From Streptomyces sp. NBC_01723 (GTDB lineage Bacteria; Actinomycetota; Actinomycetes; Streptomycetales; Streptomycetaceae), in the NCBI RefSeq assembly GCF_036246005.1, contig NZ_CP109171.1:5010001-5074000 (forward strand): DNA of 64,000 bases. Reading direction: 5' to 3'. The notes under the pieces were generated by a model that worked only from the letters and a program-made list of their open reading frames with translations, did no database searches and was not told the DNA's origin. Position numbers and translations under genes: made by a program. Shown in pieces: positions 63,668 to 64,000 of the stretch. Each line of letters starts with the position of its first letter. Position 1 is the stretch's first letter.

Positions 63668-63714
63668 CAGGCACCCGGCATCCAGTACCCGGCACCCGGC
63701 ATCCGGCATCCGAC
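63668..63714. repeat. Short imperfect tandem repeat of ACCCGGCATCC
   Basis: About four to five imperfect copies of a 10-15-bp unit (CACCCGGCATCC, GTACCCGGCAC, CCGGCATCCGGCATCC, CGACACC) fill the space between the LysR gene and the convergent gene at 63729. No hairpin terminator is seen here. Confidence 0.6.
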
Positions 63715-63728
63715 ACCCTGCGCTCGCC

Positions 63729-64000
63729 CTACCGCAGTAACGACTTGCCGAACCCCACCGCCAGCGGCATCCGCAGCCCCAGCGGCGGCGGAGCGGCCAG
63801 CGCGTCCTCCACCGGGCGCGAGAAGGACTGCCCGAAGAGGGTGCCCATCACGAAGTCCTCCGCCAGCGCGGCGACTTCCTCCCGGTACTGGCGCAATCCG
63901 TGGCCGTCGGAGTGCACTTCGAAGCGGCACACCGCGCGGTTGGCCTTCTTCGCCCGCGAGGCCAGCCGGAACGACAGCTCGGGGTCGCTGCGTTCGTCGT
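63729..64000 (-). CDS. Unrecognised protein, 3' part
   Basis: Only the last 90 codons are visible; the frame runs off the window's right edge. The readable part is DPELSFRLASRAKKANRA, VCRFEVHSDGHGLRQYREEVAALAEDFVMGTLFGQSFSRPVEDALAAPPPLGLRMPLAVGFGKSLLR, with good Streptomyces coding bias. I do not recognise the family; a helical C terminus with no membrane helix or signal is all that can be said. Confidence 0.6.
   Translation of the reverse strand, partial: DERSDPELSFRLASRAKKANRAVCRFEVHSDGHGLRQYREEVAALAEDFVMGTLFGQSFSRPVEDALAAPPPLGLRMPLAVGFGKSLLR

Noticed and set aside
63668..63714. Tandem CCCGGCATCC copies considered as a CRISPR-like array.
   Set aside because: Units are too short and imperfect, with no spacers.

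Overview
The window is very GC-rich actinobacterial DNA and reads as a Streptomyces chromosome. Codon third positions are almost all G or C, GTG and TTG starts are common, and genes often overlap as ATGA or GTGA. Several proteins are Streptomyces-typical, including an SCO4848-family membrane protein, TM2/DUF2752 proteins and BMP lipoproteins. From memory, the gene order follows the Streptomyces coelicolor core region around SCO4839-SCO4898. No rRNA, tRNA or CRISPR array was seen.

Layout: (1) 1-9.5 kb: the 3' end of trpS, a 2H phosphoesterase, a divergent set resembling the mycobacterial decaprenyl-phosphoryl-arabinose pathway (DprE2, DprE1 / PAP2, UbiA, GtrA), a YihY protein, a D-Ala-D-Ala carboxypeptidase and a metallophosphoesterase. 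(2) 9.5-13.2 kb: a three-gene operon ending in a TetR gene, with two TTGAAC-NN-GTTCAA palindromes at its promoter; a VOC protein; two paralogous TM2 genes flanking a DUF2752 gene. (3) 13.2-17.4 kb: sdhCDAB read leftwards, then a ureidoimidazoline decarboxylase-like gene. (4) 17.5-26.7 kb: a GH20 hexosaminidase, three unrecognised genes, an ECF sigma factor with a membrane partner, an L,D-transpeptidase lipoprotein, an acyl-CoA mutase large subunit and a LysE/LeuE exporter. (5) 26.7-28.7 kb: a decayed region in which a monooxygenase gene and a TetR gene are both truncated at one point, and the TetR remnant is further split by a TnpB element that has itself lost its first catalytic motif.

(6) 28.7-45.6 kb: a large glycopolymer locus. 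NeuB-type synthase and a NeuA-type cytidylyltransferase fused to a HAD phosphatase would make and activate a nonulosonic acid (sialic acid or Kdn type). Around them are two copies of a GT2 + polysialyltransferase-like module, a GT29-like sialyltransferase, a GT8-TPR-pyruvyltransferase fusion, a DUF6716 glycosyltransferase-like protein, a GT52-like protein, an acyltransferase and two methyltransferases. This fits the Kdn-containing wall polymer (teichulosonic acid) reported in S. coelicolor (from memory, not checked).

(7) 45.9-55.7 kb: nucleoside uptake and salvage: an M20 amidohydrolase, two BMP-family lipoproteins, a two-ATPase ABC subunit, two permeases, cytidine deaminase and thymidine phosphorylase. 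A CTACGCGCGT element precedes both lipoprotein genes and the ABC operon. (8) 55.75-58.28 kb: a complete group II intron (2,528 bp) whose insertion point lies inside the ATG start codon of a Uma2-family gene; splicing would rebuild the ATG. (9) 58.9-64 kb: an AEC transporter, a STAS protein, a SigJ/SigG-like ECF sigma factor with a SnoaL-like tail, an MFS transporter divergent from a LysR regulator, and the 3' end of an unrecognised gene.
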